A stretch of DNA of 64,000 bases, taken from assembly GCA_964602515.1 (NCBI GenBank), contig CAZRRJ010000003.1:186001-250000 (forward strand). The letters are read 5' to 3'. This DNA is from Carboxylicivirga sp964602515 (GTDB taxonomy: Bacteria; Bacteroidota; Bacteroidia; Bacteroidales; Marinilabiliaceae). Under the pieces are notes generated by a model that was given only the letters and a program-made list of their open reading frames with translations, was not told the DNA's origin and ran no database searches. The translations under genes and the position numbers were made by a program. Of the stretch, positions 7,725-17,223 are shown one piece after another (the first letter of the stretch is position 1; each line of letters starts with the position of its first letter).

Positions 7725-10700
7725 CTATTCTTCAATTACATCTATGTTTTCATCAGTATGCAAACTTTTAGTATCAACACGATACAAAACAGCATACAGC
7801 ACTGGTATTACAATAAGCGTTATAACTGATCCAATTAATAAACCAAACATAATAGCAACGGCCATACTTTGAAACATATCGTCAAAGGCCAAAGGCAACA
7901 TACCTAATATGGTTGTTAGCGAAGCCATCATAACGGGGCGAACTCTTGATAAGGTTGAATCAATAATAGCTCTTAGCTTTTCTTTTCCATTAGATACCTG
8001 TAGATTAATCTCATCCAGTAATACAACTGCATTCTTTATCATCATTCCCATTAGCCCCAGGGTACCAATTATTGAGAAAAATGAGAAGTATAATTGTGTC
8101 ATTAAAAATCCTATTATTACACCAACAAAAGCTAATGGCATTAATGATAAAATAATAAGCGGTTGTTTAAAGTTATTGAACAAACCTATGATGATCACTA
8201 TAATTAATAAGGCCGCAAGAGGCATATTTTCAGCTAGTCCGGCATTAGCTTCGTTACTACTTTTATAATCTCCCAACCACTCTAACTTGTAGCCTTCTGG
8301 TAATTGAATTGCTTCTATCTTATCTCTTAACTCGTTGAATAACTCAGGTGGTGCTACTCCAGCTACCGGATCGCATTGAGCTCTAATCGCTCTTTGTCCA
8401 TCATAACGGCGTACCACACTATTTTCCCAACGAACATCTATAGAATCAACCAACTGACTCAGTGCTACACTCTGTGGTAGCCCAGACCAAACAGGAACAG
8501 AGCCCAGTTGACTCATATCATCACTAATGGTTTTGTCCAGTTTAAGCATTACTGGTAATTGGTAATCCCCATTATAAAATACACCTACTGGCAAGCCACT
8601 TGATGCAATAGCCAATGCATTAGCTACATCGGAACGACTAACCAATAGTTTACGAGCATTTTCTTGTGAATAGACTGGAGTAAGAACTTTTACTGGGTTT
8701 TTCCAGTTTTGTGTTACAAAAGCAGCCTTAGGTTCCTCACGCATAATCTGGTTAGCCTGTTCAGCTAAATTTCGTAGCACTTTATCATCAGGCCCTGTAA
8801 ACTTTGCCTCAACTTTAAAGTCTCCTCCAATAGCCAGGTATTCTCTTACTCTTGCAAATGATTGGGGATAATTTTTCATTACATAAGCCTGTATATCAGC
8901 AATGGTTTTATCCTTAAGCTCTATGTCCTTAATACTAATAATCAACTCCCCATAACTTAAGCTCAAACCATTCACCGGCCGCATTAATGTATAACGAACC
9001 GGTGTACTTCCCAGGCTGGTAACAATAAAGTTGATATTATCCCATTCTCTCAAATCCTGCTGTATTTCATTAAGATCCTTTTCTACTTTTGTTATATCCT
9101 GCCCCTCGGGTAAACGATACTCTAGTATAAATTGATCATAGGTTGCCCCCGGGAAAAAATCATTCTTCACAAACTGGAAAGACCAAAAAGATAAAACCAG
9201 AATAACAGCCGTTGCAATTACAGTTAGTGATTTGTGCCATAATGCAAACTTAATTACTTTACCAAAGGTTTGATAAAAACGGCCTCCATATGGATTATGC
9301 TCACCATTATCACTCCCTTTCTTTTTACGCTTTTTATAAAAATACTGTGCATGAAAAGGTGTTTGAATCATAGCCAAAACCCAACTTGCAAATAGAGATA
9401 GTGCTAATACCCAAAATAATGGACGAAGAAATTCACCTGCACCAGTGCTATTAAATGCCAATGGCATAAAAGCAAGAATTGCAACTAGTGTAGCACCCAA
9501 TAATGGCATAGCCGATTTTTTTGCTGTATTGGTAAAGGCTTTCTTTCTTTTCATCCCACTATCCAAATCAACAAGAATCCCATCGGCTACCACAATAGCA
9601 TTATCTACTAACATTCCCATCGCAATAATAATAGCAGCTAAAGAAACACGATGAAGTTCAATACCCATACCTGCCATAAGTATAAATGTTGTCAGAATCG
9701 TAAAAACAAGACCACTTGCAATTAATAAACCTGCCCGCATTCCCATAAAAATAAGAAGTACAACAATTACAATCAGTATTGATTCTACAAGGTTGATAAC
9801 AAAATTATCAATGGATTCTTCAACATTATTATGCTGATAAAATATTTTATGAGTCTCAATCCCAACAGGCAGATCACTCTGCAATTCAGCCAGCCGCTGT
9901 TCTACTGCTTCACCTAAATCCAGAACGTTACCACCTTTTTCCATGGATAAAGCTAAACCTATGGCTTCTTGCCCATTATATTTTAGCTTTTGTATCTCTG
10001 GTTTATAAAACTCGCGCTGCACTTCGGCAACCTGTCCCAGCCGGTAACGACCACCATTGGGTAACTTAACTTCAAAATCACGTATCTCATCAATTGTTTG
10101 GAATTTATTTCCTATACTGATGCGTATACGTTCACTTCCTGATACAAATGAACCAGGGTTTACTGTTACTCCCTGATCATTGAAGGATTGGAAAATTAAC
10201 ATCGGATTGATACCTAGCGACGCAAAATACTCATTATCAAATGTTACATTAACAACTTCTGTACGCTTACCAAATACCTCAATACGTTTAACACCATCAA
10301 CTAATTGTAGCTCAGTCTTCAAGTCATCTACATAATTCTGAAACTCATTATACGCATAACCATCGTTGGTTACAGCCATAAATATCCCAGATACATCACC
10401 AAAATCATCATTGATCATTGGTTCACTCGCTCCCACAGGTAAACCTCCTTTCGCATCATTAATTTTCCGACGCATATGATCCCACAACTGTGGTAAATCT
10501 TCGGTTTTTACACCACTCTCTATATTAATCGTAATTTCTGACATTCCGGGAAGAGAACGTGACTCCAGAAAATCAATATTTTCCAAACGTTGTATGGCTT
10601 TCTCCAGCACATCTGTTACTTCCTTGTCTACCTCTTCAGCTGATGCCCCCGGATATGGAGTAATAATAACAGCTGCTTTAACCGGAATCTCAGGATCTTC

Positions 10701-10799
10701 AAGTTTGCCCATTGAATTATAGGAGAACAATCCTCCTACCAAAAGGGCAATAAAAACAAAGCTCAAAAATGCTTTCTGAGATAATATCTTTTCTAACAT
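7725..10799 (-). CDS. RND efflux pump inner-membrane subunit (AcrB/MexB superfamily)
   Basis: 1024 residues, typical of the family. An N-terminal membrane helix (LSFVFIALLVGGLFSY) is followed by the first periplasmic porter half. TM2-TM6 start near residue 335 and include MGMLVDNAIVVADGI in TM4, where the Asp is a proton-relay residue. A second porter half and a second membrane bundle follow (LGLMGMMIKNAVVLLDEINLQ, RPVMMASLTTILGMLPLAF). The PEIPVKAAVIITPYPGASAEEVDKEV opening is typical of the HAE1-like branch found in Bacteroidota and of multidrug exporters. It uses the proton gradient to expel substrates through TolC. The 14-bp gap from the adaptor gene shows co-transcription. Substrate cannot be read from sequence. 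Confidence 0.92.
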   Translation of the reverse strand: MLEKILSQKAFLSFVFIALLVGGLFSYNSMGKLEDPEIPVKAAVIITPYPGASAEEVDKEVTDVLEKAIQRLENIDFLESRSLPGMSEITINIESGVKTEDLPQLWDHMRRKINDAKGGLPVGASEPMINDDFGDVSGIFMAVTNDGYAYNEFQNYVDDLKTELQLVDGVKRIEVFGKRTEVVNVTFDNEYFASLGINPMLIFQSFNDQGVTVNPGSFVSGSERIRISIGNKFQTIDEIRDFEVKLPNGGRYRLGQVAEVQREFYKPEIQKLKYNGQEAIGLALSMEKGGNVLDLGEAVEQRLAELQSDLPVGIETHKIFYQHNNVEESIDNFVINLVESILIVIVVLLIFMGMRAGLLIASGLVFTILTTFILMAGMGIELHRVSLAAIIIAMGMLVDNAIVVADGILVDLDSGMKRKKAFTNTAKKSAMPLLGATLVAILAFMPLAFNSTGAGEFLRPLFWVLALSLFASWVLAMIQTPFHAQYFYKKRKKKGSDNGEHNPYGGRFYQTFGKVIKFALWHKSLTVIATAVILVLSFWSFQFVKNDFFPGATYDQFILEYRLPEGQDITKVEKDLNEIQQDLREWDNINFIVTSLGSTPVRYTLMRPVNGLSLSYGELIISIKDIELKDKTIADIQAYVMKNYPQSFARVREYLAIGGDFKVEAKFTGPDDKVLRNLAEQANQIMREEPKAAFVTQNWKNPVKVLTPVYSQENARKLLVSRSDVANALAIASSGLPVGVFYNGDYQLPVMLKLDKTISDDMSQLGSVPVWSGLPQSVALSQLVDSIDVRWENSVVRRYDGQRAIRAQCDPVAGVAPPELFNELRDKIEAIQLPEGYKLEWLGDYKSSNEANAGLAENMPLAALLIIVIIIGLFNNFKQPLIILSLMPLAFVGVIIGFLMTQLYFSFFSIIGTLGLMGMMIKNAVVLLDEINLQVSNGKEKLRAIIDSTLSRVRPVMMASLTTILGMLPLAFDDMFQSMAVAIMFGLLIGSVITLIVIPVLYAVLYRVDTKSLHTDENIDVIEE

Positions 10800-10813
10800 A
10801 TTAGTTTAAACTT

Positions 10814-11866
10814 TTATAGTTTTTCGTGTAATAACTTTACTGGTTGGTTTTCAGACAGGCTATAAACACCTGCAACAACAACCGATTCTTCTCCGGTTAA
10901 ACCTGAAGTAACTGTTACCATCCCTTCATTTTCAATTTTATCGATAACAACAGCCTTACTTGTCACAAGTAAATCCTTTTCACTAACAATCCATACACGC
11001 GCCTTCCCTTCTTTGTAAAAGACAGACTCTACTGGAACAACAACTGAATCAGAATTATCTGAATGTAATTTAATATTTACTTTAGCTGACATACCAGACT
11101 TTAATACCTTATTATCGGGCGAATTAATAAGCAAACGTACATCAAACATATCGTTACCATTGGTCTTTTCGTTAACCGATAAAACATCAGCTTTAAGGCC
11201 ATAAACACCAGCATTAGGAACATCTATTCTAATGTCATTAAAACTCTTTGCCTTATTCACTTTACTCTCGGGCAAGCTAAATACAACCTCCAGGTGACTA
11301 ACATCTAGCAATGTATAAATCGGTTGGCCTGGCGCTACATTTTCAAACTTGTTAATCTTTTTTCGGTATACAAACCCTTCAAACGGTGCTTTTAATTCTG
11401 TATCTTCTAAAGCATTTTCGGCTGCTTCATAAGCACTTTTAGCAGATAAAAAGCCTGCTTCCATCTTTTCGAGAGTATTTATTGGAAGCTTATTCTTTTT
11501 ATAAAGCTCTTTATATCGTGTATATTCACTCTGGATTTGTTTATACTGCGCTGTTGCCGATTGTAACTGAATTTTATAGTCACGAGGATCTATACGGGCA
11601 ATAACCTGCCCTTTCTTTACATAGTCACCTTCATCAACCATTACATTATAAACCTGGCCACCAACCTTAAATGCAATATTTACCTCTTTGTTTTCTTTCA
11701 ACTGACCATGAAAGATCATTTCTTCATTGTTTTTCTTCTTCCCTAAGCGTTCTACTTTTACATAACGCCTTTCAGTCACTGATGTACTTTCTTCAGAACC
11801 ACAGCTCACCATAACAGTACCAAATATTAGTAATAAAATTAGTAACTTGAATGCTTGTTTCTTCAT
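10814..11866 (-). CDS. RND efflux periplasmic adaptor (membrane fusion protein)
   Basis: 350 residues with a lipoprotein signal: LLIFGTVMVSC puts the lipidated Cys at residue 22, so the adaptor is anchored by lipid. Then a barrel-lipoyl half (GQLKENKEVNIAFKVGGQV, VDEGDYVKKGQVIARIDP), a helical hairpin about 90-150 (SATAQYKQIQSEYTRYKELY), the returning lipoyl half (LKAPFEGFVYRKKINKFENV) and a beta-barrel/membrane-proximal domain. It is the first gene of the operon and bridges the RND pump to TolC. No repressor gene lies next to the operon; a two-component pair follows it. Confidence 0.92.
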   Translation of the reverse strand: MKKQAFKLLILLLIFGTVMVSCGSEESTSVTERRYVKVERLGKKKNNEEMIFHGQLKENKEVNIAFKVGGQVYNVMVDEGDYVKKGQVIARIDPRDYKIQLQSATAQYKQIQSEYTRYKELYKKNKLPINTLEKMEAGFLSAKSAYEAAENALEDTELKAPFEGFVYRKKINKFENVAPGQPIYTLLDVSHLEVVFSLPESKVNKAKSFNDIRIDVPNAGVYGLKADVLSVNEKTNGNDMFDVRLLINSPDNKVLKSGMSAKVNIKLHSDNSDSVVVPVESVFYKEGKARVWIVSEKDLLVTSKAVVIDKIENEGMVTVTSGLTGEESVVVAGVYSLSENQPVKLLHEKL

Positions 11867-11922
11867 GATAAAATCCTGTTAGTAATCTTCGTTAAATTGA
11901 TGAAATAGTATATTTACCAATT

Positions 11923-11930
11923 CAAAATTA
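11923..11930 (-). promoter_or_regulatory. Possible -7 box of the RND operon
   Basis: TAATTTTG on the minus strand fits TAnnTTTG and lies 57 bp before the adaptor start. No -33 TTTG at the right spacing is visible, so this is only a candidate. Confidence 0.3.
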
Positions 11931-12035
11931 CCAGATTACCCCTCCTTATTTTTTTGTGTTTGCACCAAGTTGTAATATTAATGCACGAAGCTGCAATGCG
12001 ATTGCTCGTAATGTATGATGAAAATTATAGATAAC

Positions 12036-12069
12036 AAAAAAGGCCTTAAATCTATAACAATTTAAGGCC
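12036..12069 (-). terminator. Terminator after def
   Basis: A 10-bp perfect stem (GGCCTTAAAT at 12042-12051 with 12060-12069) with an 8-base loop is followed on the minus strand by six T residues. It lies 24 bp past the def stop codon. Confidence 0.85.
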
Positions 12070-12092
12070 CTACATTCAAGTTTATTAACTTC

Positions 12093-12674
12093 TTATTTTG
12101 CAAATCTCATACGATATCTTGCCGTAACTTTTCCTTCAGCAATCTTACTAAGTTTTCCTTTCATCAAGCGCTTGCTTATGCCCGAAAGATGGTCTACATA
12201 TAGTATTCCTTCAGTATGATCATACTCATGCTGAATAACACGTGCATTATACCCGGTAAATGTTTTTATGTGTTTTTTAAAATTACGATCGTAATACTCC
12301 AATTCAATTGCCCACGGACGCTCCACTTCACCACTTAAATCAGGCAGGCTCAAACAACCTTCATTATCAGTCCATACATCTTCGGACTCGCCAATAATTT
12401 GTGCATTAATAAATGTTTCTTTTACAGGACTTTCATCTCCAAATAAGTCTTCCTTATCTTCATCATTCATTCCTTCGTGCACCTGTTCGGTATCTACCAT
12501 AAACAAACGAATAGCTTTATTAACTTGGGGAGCAGCCAAGCCAACGCCACCAGCTTCATACATGGTTTCCCACATATTATCAATCAGAGTGTTTAATCCT
12601 TCATAATCCTTTGTGATTTCATCACATACCTTTCTTAACACTTTTGTTCCGTAAGCCGTAATCGCTAATGCCAT
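12093..12674 (-). CDS. def: Peptide deformylase
   Basis: 193 residues. All three family motifs are present: GGVGLAAPQVN (GxGxAAPQ), EGCLSLPD (EGCxS, with the metal-binding Cys) and QHEYDHTEG (HExxH, with two metal-binding His and the catalytic Glu). The enzyme removes the formyl group from the starting Met of nascent proteins, using Fe2+ or a similar metal. A short acidic insertion (NDEDKEDLFGDES, about residues 71-83) before the EGCLS motif is a common feature in Bacteroidota forms. It appears monocistronic, with its own terminator; a TATTTTTG -7 box on the minus strand at 12703-12710 lies 29 bp upstream. Confidence 0.95.
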   Translation of the reverse strand: MALAITAYGTKVLRKVCDEITKDYEGLNTLIDNMWETMYEAGGVGLAAPQVNKAIRLFMVDTEQVHEGMNDEDKEDLFGDESPVKETFINAQIIGESEDVWTDNEGCLSLPDLSGEVERPWAIELEYYDRNFKKHIKTFTGYNARVIQHEYDHTEGILYVDHLSGISKRLMKGKLSKIAEGKVTARYRMRFAK

Positions 12675-13181
12675 TAATTTTGTTTTTTTCGTTTTTCCAC
12701 TGCAAAAATAGTCTTTTTAGCATAAACCCGAATTATAGCAAAATGTTTATCGCAATAAAGAAGTATTACCCGTTTTTTTTTACAGATAAACCAAAATCCT
12801 GAGCCAAATCATGTTATTGGTAACTAACATTTTAAATAAACAAGGTTTTATTATTACTTAAAAAGTGACGTTAAAAATATCGCAAACTTATAAAAGAATG
12901 AAGATAAAAAAAGGGATTAACTACCACTAAAGCTATAACTTACCATCTATATACACCTAATAAGTGCAAAACTTCTCAACACATTAGCTATTAACCCGAG
13001 TTCGATTTAAATTTTAAAACCCATATTGAAATAAAAAACCGATATATATCACTTAAAAACAACAATCTCCCCCATGTAACCTAGTCAAAATACCAACCCT
13101 ATTTTAATTTTTTCTAACAGTTGGGAGATGGTAAAACATTATTTTTTTTGTTTTTTTGCATCTGATTTTAATACTACAGCA
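12675..13181. other. Intergenic region between def and plsC
   Basis: About 500 bp separating two divergent genes, very AT-rich. On the minus strand a -7 box for def is at 12703-12710. For plsC I see no clear promoter. There is no coding frame or hairpin of note. Confidence 0.6.
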
Positions 13182-13916
13182 ATGAAAATTATATTAGGCT
13201 ATATTTTTACGCCTTTTTTCCATTTGTACTTTGGGCTATTACTGGTTATTTTTCATCCTCTCCAGGTAATTACCAATCATCTGCTTGGTGATCATGCACG
13301 TCGAAAGACTGTAGATATACTTAACATACTTCTAGTTAAAGGATTATACATCATGGGATGTAGTATTAAGTTTTCAGGACTTGAAAAAACTCCAAAAGGA
13401 AGACCTGTTATCATTGTTTCTAATCATCAAAGCCTATATGATATTCCAGCTGTGGTATATGCGTTTAAAGACTTCTACCCTAAGTTTATTTCAAAAATTG
13501 AATTGGGAAAAAATTTACCCAGTATTTCATACAACCTTAAATATGGCAAATCAGCATTAATTGACCGTAAAAATGGAGCTCAGTCTGTTAAAGAGATTTT
13601 TAAACTTGGGCGGTTAATACAAGAGTACAATTATGCCGCCTGTATTTTCCCGGAAGGTACAAGAAGTAAAAATGGGAAAGTGAAAAAATTTATGACAGCA
13701 GGCATTAATACTCTTTTGAGAGCAGCGCCAGATGCAGTTATTGTGCCATTTGTAATTAACGGACACAGCAAAATGATGTACAAAGGTATGTTTCCTCTAA
13801 AATTTGGAGAAAAGATTACTTACACAGTACTTGATCCAATCGAACCTAAAGGGAAAAATGTAGAAGAGTTGACTGCTGATATTCAAGGCTTAATTAAGAA
13901 ATCATTAAACCAATAA
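13182..13916 (+). CDS. plsC: 1-acyl-sn-glycerol-3-phosphate acyltransferase
   Basis: 244 residues from the inner ATG; 18 more codons upstream are open but begin with a Phe-rich stretch unlike the family. A membrane segment near the start (IFTPFFHLYFGLLLVIFH) is followed by the acyltransferase motifs: NHQSLYD (HX4D, His and Asp catalytic), FPEGTRSKNG (glycerol-phosphate binding) and VPFVINGHSKM. It adds the second acyl chain to lysophosphatidic acid in phospholipid synthesis at the inner membrane. It stands alone and is followed by a terminator before the next plus-strand gene. Confidence 0.9.
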   Translation: MKIILGYIFTPFFHLYFGLLLVIFHPLQVITNHLLGDHARRKTVDILNILLVKGLYIMGCSIKFSGLEKTPKGRPVIIVSNHQSLYDIPAVVYAFKDFYPKFISKIELGKNLPSISYNLKYGKSALIDRKNGAQSVKEIFKLGRLIQEYNYAACIFPEGTRSKNGKVKKFMTAGINTLLRAAPDAVIVPFVINGHSKMMYKGMFPLKFGEKITYTVLDPIEPKGKNVEELTADIQGLIKKSLNQ

Positions 13917-13964
13917 ATTTAGAATAAAAGATATATTTGTTCTATTATACTGAAATAGAAAAAG

Positions 13965-13989
13965 AAACGATTTCGAGGTCGTTTTTTTT
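13965..13989 (+). terminator. Terminator after plsC
   Basis: A 6-bp stem (AAACGA at 13965-13970 with TCGTTT at 13979-13984) runs straight into eight T residues. It lies about 50 bp past the plsC stop and ahead of the next gene. The stem is short but the T tract is strong. Confidence 0.6.
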
Positions 13990-14039
13990 GTACTTATTAA
14001 TACCGTATCTTCGGTATCTCAAATTAACCATAACAATAA

Positions 14040-15812
14040 ATGGACATTTTAAATCGACACACATTCCATATTCCTGTATTGGGACTTGGATACACTTTGG
14101 ACACACCAATTAATGTAGCTCCTTATGGTATTTCGTCAGTTATTTCACTGGTTGACGATAAACTAATGGAACAATTGCGTGAGTTTTATTGCAAAAAATT
14201 TGACCTTCCATTTAAGGCTATTTCTGAAAAAGTTGACGATTTTAGGGCTGAAAGAATTACATCGTACCTGAACATGGTTGATGAAATTGTAACAACTAAA
14301 GTTGCAGATCTAAAGAAAGCAGCACTGGAAAAAGGTAGTGAACTGGAAAAATATTTCAACATGCTGCCTGACTTTGCTTCGATCAAAGAAAAATTCAATT
14401 TAGCAGGAAAAAGCCGTCAAGTCAAAGAAGAATTGAGCAATTGGATTAACGAAAATTTGCCTGTTGGTGACATTGATGTTAACATCATGACCAAACTAGA
14501 TAAAGTGAACTATAAAAATGGGGAGCAATTACCAATAGAATACAATGATGCACATGCTGCTGTACGAGGATTTGCAAACAGTAACTTAAATTCATCATTG
14601 GTATTGTCTGCTGGTATGAGTCCAAGATTATACAGTTATCTTGAAAAATTCAAAGATTTTTTTCCTGACTTAAATGGTGATCTTAAAAAGAAAATCATTT
14701 TAAAAGTTAGTGATTTCAGATCAGCCCTTGTACAGGGCAAGATGCTTGCAGCAAAAGGTCTTTGGGTTTCTGAGTATCGCATAGAAAGTGGTGTTAACTG
14801 TGGGGGGCATGCTTTTCCAACTAACGGTGTATTATTTGGTCCTATCCTCGATGAGTTTAAAAGGAACAAAGATAAACTAATGGAAACATGCAAAGGCGTT
14901 TACGAAGCAGCCATTGCAAAGAAAGAACTTAAAGCACCAAAAACAGCTCCGAAGTTTAAAATAACAGCACAAGGGGGCATTGGTACCAACGAAGAGCATA
15001 ACTTCTTGATGGATTATTACGAGATGGATGGCGTAGGCTGGGGAACTCCTTTTATGTTGGTTCCTGAAGCTGTTAGTATTGATAAAGAAACTCTTTCTCT
15101 CTTAAAGAATGCTAAGGAAGATGACTTGTATTTTAGTGGTTTATCACCTCTTGGCGTTCCTTTTAACAGTGTTAAGTGGGCAACAATGAGCAAGCAGCGT
15201 TTAGCCAATGCAGAAGCCGGCAATTATGGAATGCCTTGTACAAAGCGTTTTCTGCAATACAATACGGAGTATACCGATAAACCTATTTGTACTGCATCAA
15301 AGCAATACCAGAAGAAAAAACTGGAAGAATTAAAGGAGCAAAATCTTTCTGATGAAGCCTATAAAAAGTCTTACGAAACAATTATTGAGCGTGAATGTCT
15401 TTGTGTTGGCTTAGGAGTATCTTTATTGGAATCGAAAAATATTGAAGTAGGTTCTACGGATAAAGTAACAGTATGCCCAGGCCCCAACTTAGCTTATTTT
15501 TCGAAAGAGGCAAGTTTAACCGAAATGGTCGATCACATTTATGGCCGCACCAATTTATTAGATGAGCGTCCTCGCCCGCATATGTTTCTAAAGGAGCTTA
15601 AAATGTACCTTGATATTTTTAAGGAACGTTTTGAGGATTTTATGGCTCAACCTGATAACATAAAAGAAAAAAAACAACTCATCACCTTTCAAAAGAATAT
15701 ATTTGAAGGTGTTCAGTATTATACTGAGCTATTTAAAGAGAAGAAAAAAGAAGTTGTAGCTGAATTAGAACTATTAATGAGCAAATACCCGCTTATTAAA
15801 ACAGAAATCTAG
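14040..15812 (+). CDS. Large conserved protein, possible FMN-type TIM barrel (function unknown)
   Basis: 590 residues, no signal peptide, soluble. I do not recognise the family by name. Several segments look like a TIM-barrel flavin enzyme of the nitronate monooxygenase/IMPDH/glutamate synthase type: LDTPINVAPYGISS near residue 20, NCGGHAFPTNG near 258, ITAQGGIGTNEEH near 310 (a GG phosphate-binding loop), and MDGVGWGTPFMLVPEAV near 330. The second half holds clustered cysteines (MPCTKRF, KPICTAS, RECLCVGLG, VTVCPGPNLA) that could hold an iron-sulfur centre. The C-terminus is helical and charged. It is monocistronic with a strong terminator. The enzyme class is an inference; substrate unknown. 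Confidence 0.6.
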   Translation: MDILNRHTFHIPVLGLGYTLDTPINVAPYGISSVISLVDDKLMEQLREFYCKKFDLPFKAISEKVDDFRAERITSYLNMVDEIVTTKVADLKKAALEKGSELEKYFNMLPDFASIKEKFNLAGKSRQVKEELSNWINENLPVGDIDVNIMTKLDKVNYKNGEQLPIEYNDAHAAVRGFANSNLNSSLVLSAGMSPRLYSYLEKFKDFFPDLNGDLKKKIILKVSDFRSALVQGKMLAAKGLWVSEYRIESGVNCGGHAFPTNGVLFGPILDEFKRNKDKLMETCKGVYEAAIAKKELKAPKTAPKFKITAQGGIGTNEEHNFLMDYYEMDGVGWGTPFMLVPEAVSIDKETLSLLKNAKEDDLYFSGLSPLGVPFNSVKWATMSKQRLANAEAGNYGMPCTKRFLQYNTEYTDKPICTASKQYQKKKLEELKEQNLSDEAYKKSYETIIERECLCVGLGVSLLESKNIEVGSTDKVTVCPGPNLAYFSKEASLTEMVDHIYGRTNLLDERPRPHMFLKELKMYLDIFKERFEDFMAQPDNIKEKKQLITFQKNIFEGVQYYTELFKEKKKEVVAELELLMSKYPLIKTEI

Positions 15813-15846
15813 ATTTGACAGTTTTAACAACTGCAATTAAGAATAT

Positions 15847-15886
15847 AATCCTTAAGGCTTAGGTGGCTTTAAGGATTTTTCTTTTT
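15847..15886 (+). terminator. Terminator after the 590-residue protein gene
   Basis: A 12-bp stem (15847-15858 with 15866-15877, one G-U pair) with a 7-base loop is followed by TTTTTCTTTTT. It lies between the convergent ends of the plus-strand gene and tilS. Confidence 0.88.
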
Positions 15887-15891
15887 AGAAA

Positions 15892-17220
15892 TTACAGTAA
15901 TCTTATTTCTAAAATTTGTTGTGTTCTGGGGGATACCTTAAAACGATTATCAATACGTTGTCCTAGTATACCTACAATATCATCGCCACTAACCATTAGC
16001 CAGGCATCTTCTTTATCTGCTATGCTAAATTTTTCATCTATAAAGAAATCACTTACCTTTTTAAAGCCTTTCATACCTAAAGGTATAAACGTATCACCTT
16101 TTTGCCACTTACGTACCAACACAGGTAAATCAACCAAATCGGCATCTAAATGAATTAACTTCGGATCTCTTGAAAACTTAAAATCAGGTGATTTTAAAAA
16201 TAGCTTTACCTGAACGTTTAACAACTGATTCGATTGGCCTTCCTCCAACCAAAAATGCTGAACTTGTAGTTCTTGCTTTGGCATAATAAGTAAGTTATGC
16301 CGGTCTTTTATTAAGCGATGCGTATCGCTAAAAAATTGCTTTCCGGAAGTAGCATGTAATTGTGTAACAATATTATTTACAACACTGGAGTTAAACCCAT
16401 ATGGCCTTAATACTTCAAATAAAATGGTTCTGTATTGCGGAAATTCTTCAAACTTTGATATTGGAATAATGACCTTCTCGTGCTCATTTACCAATACCTG
16501 GCTACAAAAACGTTCTACCTCGTTTTCAAGTATTTGTTCAGCTTCTTTAATATGCGCCATATTGGTCTGCATGGTATCAAAAAAGGATGGATTTATGGAT
16601 TCCAGAACAGGCATGATCTCATGGCGAATTTTATTACGCACAAATTTCGTATCGTCATTAGATTTATCATGAACAAAACCAATAGCATGTTCTGAGCAAT
16701 AAGATTCTACCGCAGAACGAGGAAAATCAAGCAACGGACGCACAACATTTAAATGACGAAACTGAATACCTGATAGCCCCTTTACTCCTGTACCACGAAC
16801 CAAATTAAGAAAAAATGTTTCTATGGAATCGTTACCATGGTGACCGGTTACTATGGCATCAAAACTATGTTTTAAAATCAGATCATTAAACCAGCTATAC
16901 CTTAAGTCACGAGCTGCCATTTCAATAGATATTCCCTGTTTCTTTGCATAGGCTTTTGTTTCAAACGATTCTATATATAAATGAATAGATTCAGATGTAC
17001 AATAAGAACGTACAAGCTGTTCATCTGAATCAGATTCCTGTGCCCTCAGTTTAAAGTTACAGTGAGCAGCAGCTACTTCATAGCCTAAAGTGTGAAGCAA
17101 GTGAAGCAAAGCCATTGAATCAGCACCACCACTAACAGCAACCAACAGTTTATCAGTTTCTTTAACTAAACACTGTTCTGAAAGGACTTTCTGTATATAT
17201 AAAGGAGTTATCTTTTGCAT
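15892..17220 (-). CDS. tilS: tRNA(Ile)-lysidine synthase
   Basis: 442 residues. The N-type ATP-pyrophosphatase loop VAVSGGADSMALLHLL is at about residues 27-42. GHHGNDSIETFFLNLVRGTGVKGLSGI and HDKSNDDTKFVRNKIRHEIMP are hallmarks of TilS. The C-terminal part (about 360-440, WQKGDTFIPLGMKGFKKVSDFF, VSGDDIVGILGQRIDNRF) is the TilS C-terminal substrate-binding domain. It converts C34 of the AUA-reading tRNA-Ile to lysidine, which is essential for decoding. It starts 3 bp after the pabB stop and is probably translated from the same message. Confidence 0.95.
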   Translation of the reverse strand: MQKITPLYIQKVLSEQCLVKETDKLLVAVSGGADSMALLHLLHTLGYEVAAAHCNFKLRAQESDSDEQLVRSYCTSESIHLYIESFETKAYAKKQGISIEMAARDLRYSWFNDLILKHSFDAIVTGHHGNDSIETFFLNLVRGTGVKGLSGIQFRHLNVVRPLLDFPRSAVESYCSEHAIGFVHDKSNDDTKFVRNKIRHEIMPVLESINPSFFDTMQTNMAHIKEAEQILENEVERFCSQVLVNEHEKVIIPISKFEEFPQYRTILFEVLRPYGFNSSVVNNIVTQLHATSGKQFFSDTHRLIKDRHNLLIMPKQELQVQHFWLEEGQSNQLLNVQVKLFLKSPDFKFSRDPKLIHLDADLVDLPVLVRKWQKGDTFIPLGMKGFKKVSDFFIDEKFSIADKEDAWLMVSGDDIVGILGQRIDNRFKVSPRTQQILEIRLL

Positions 17221-17223
17221 CAG

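Noticed and set aside
7909..8268. A 119-codon frame on the plus strand inside the RND pump gene
   Set aside because: It lies antisense to a clear 1024-residue pump gene, has no recognisable motif and an odd composition (repeats of Ile and Pro), so it is a shadow frame.
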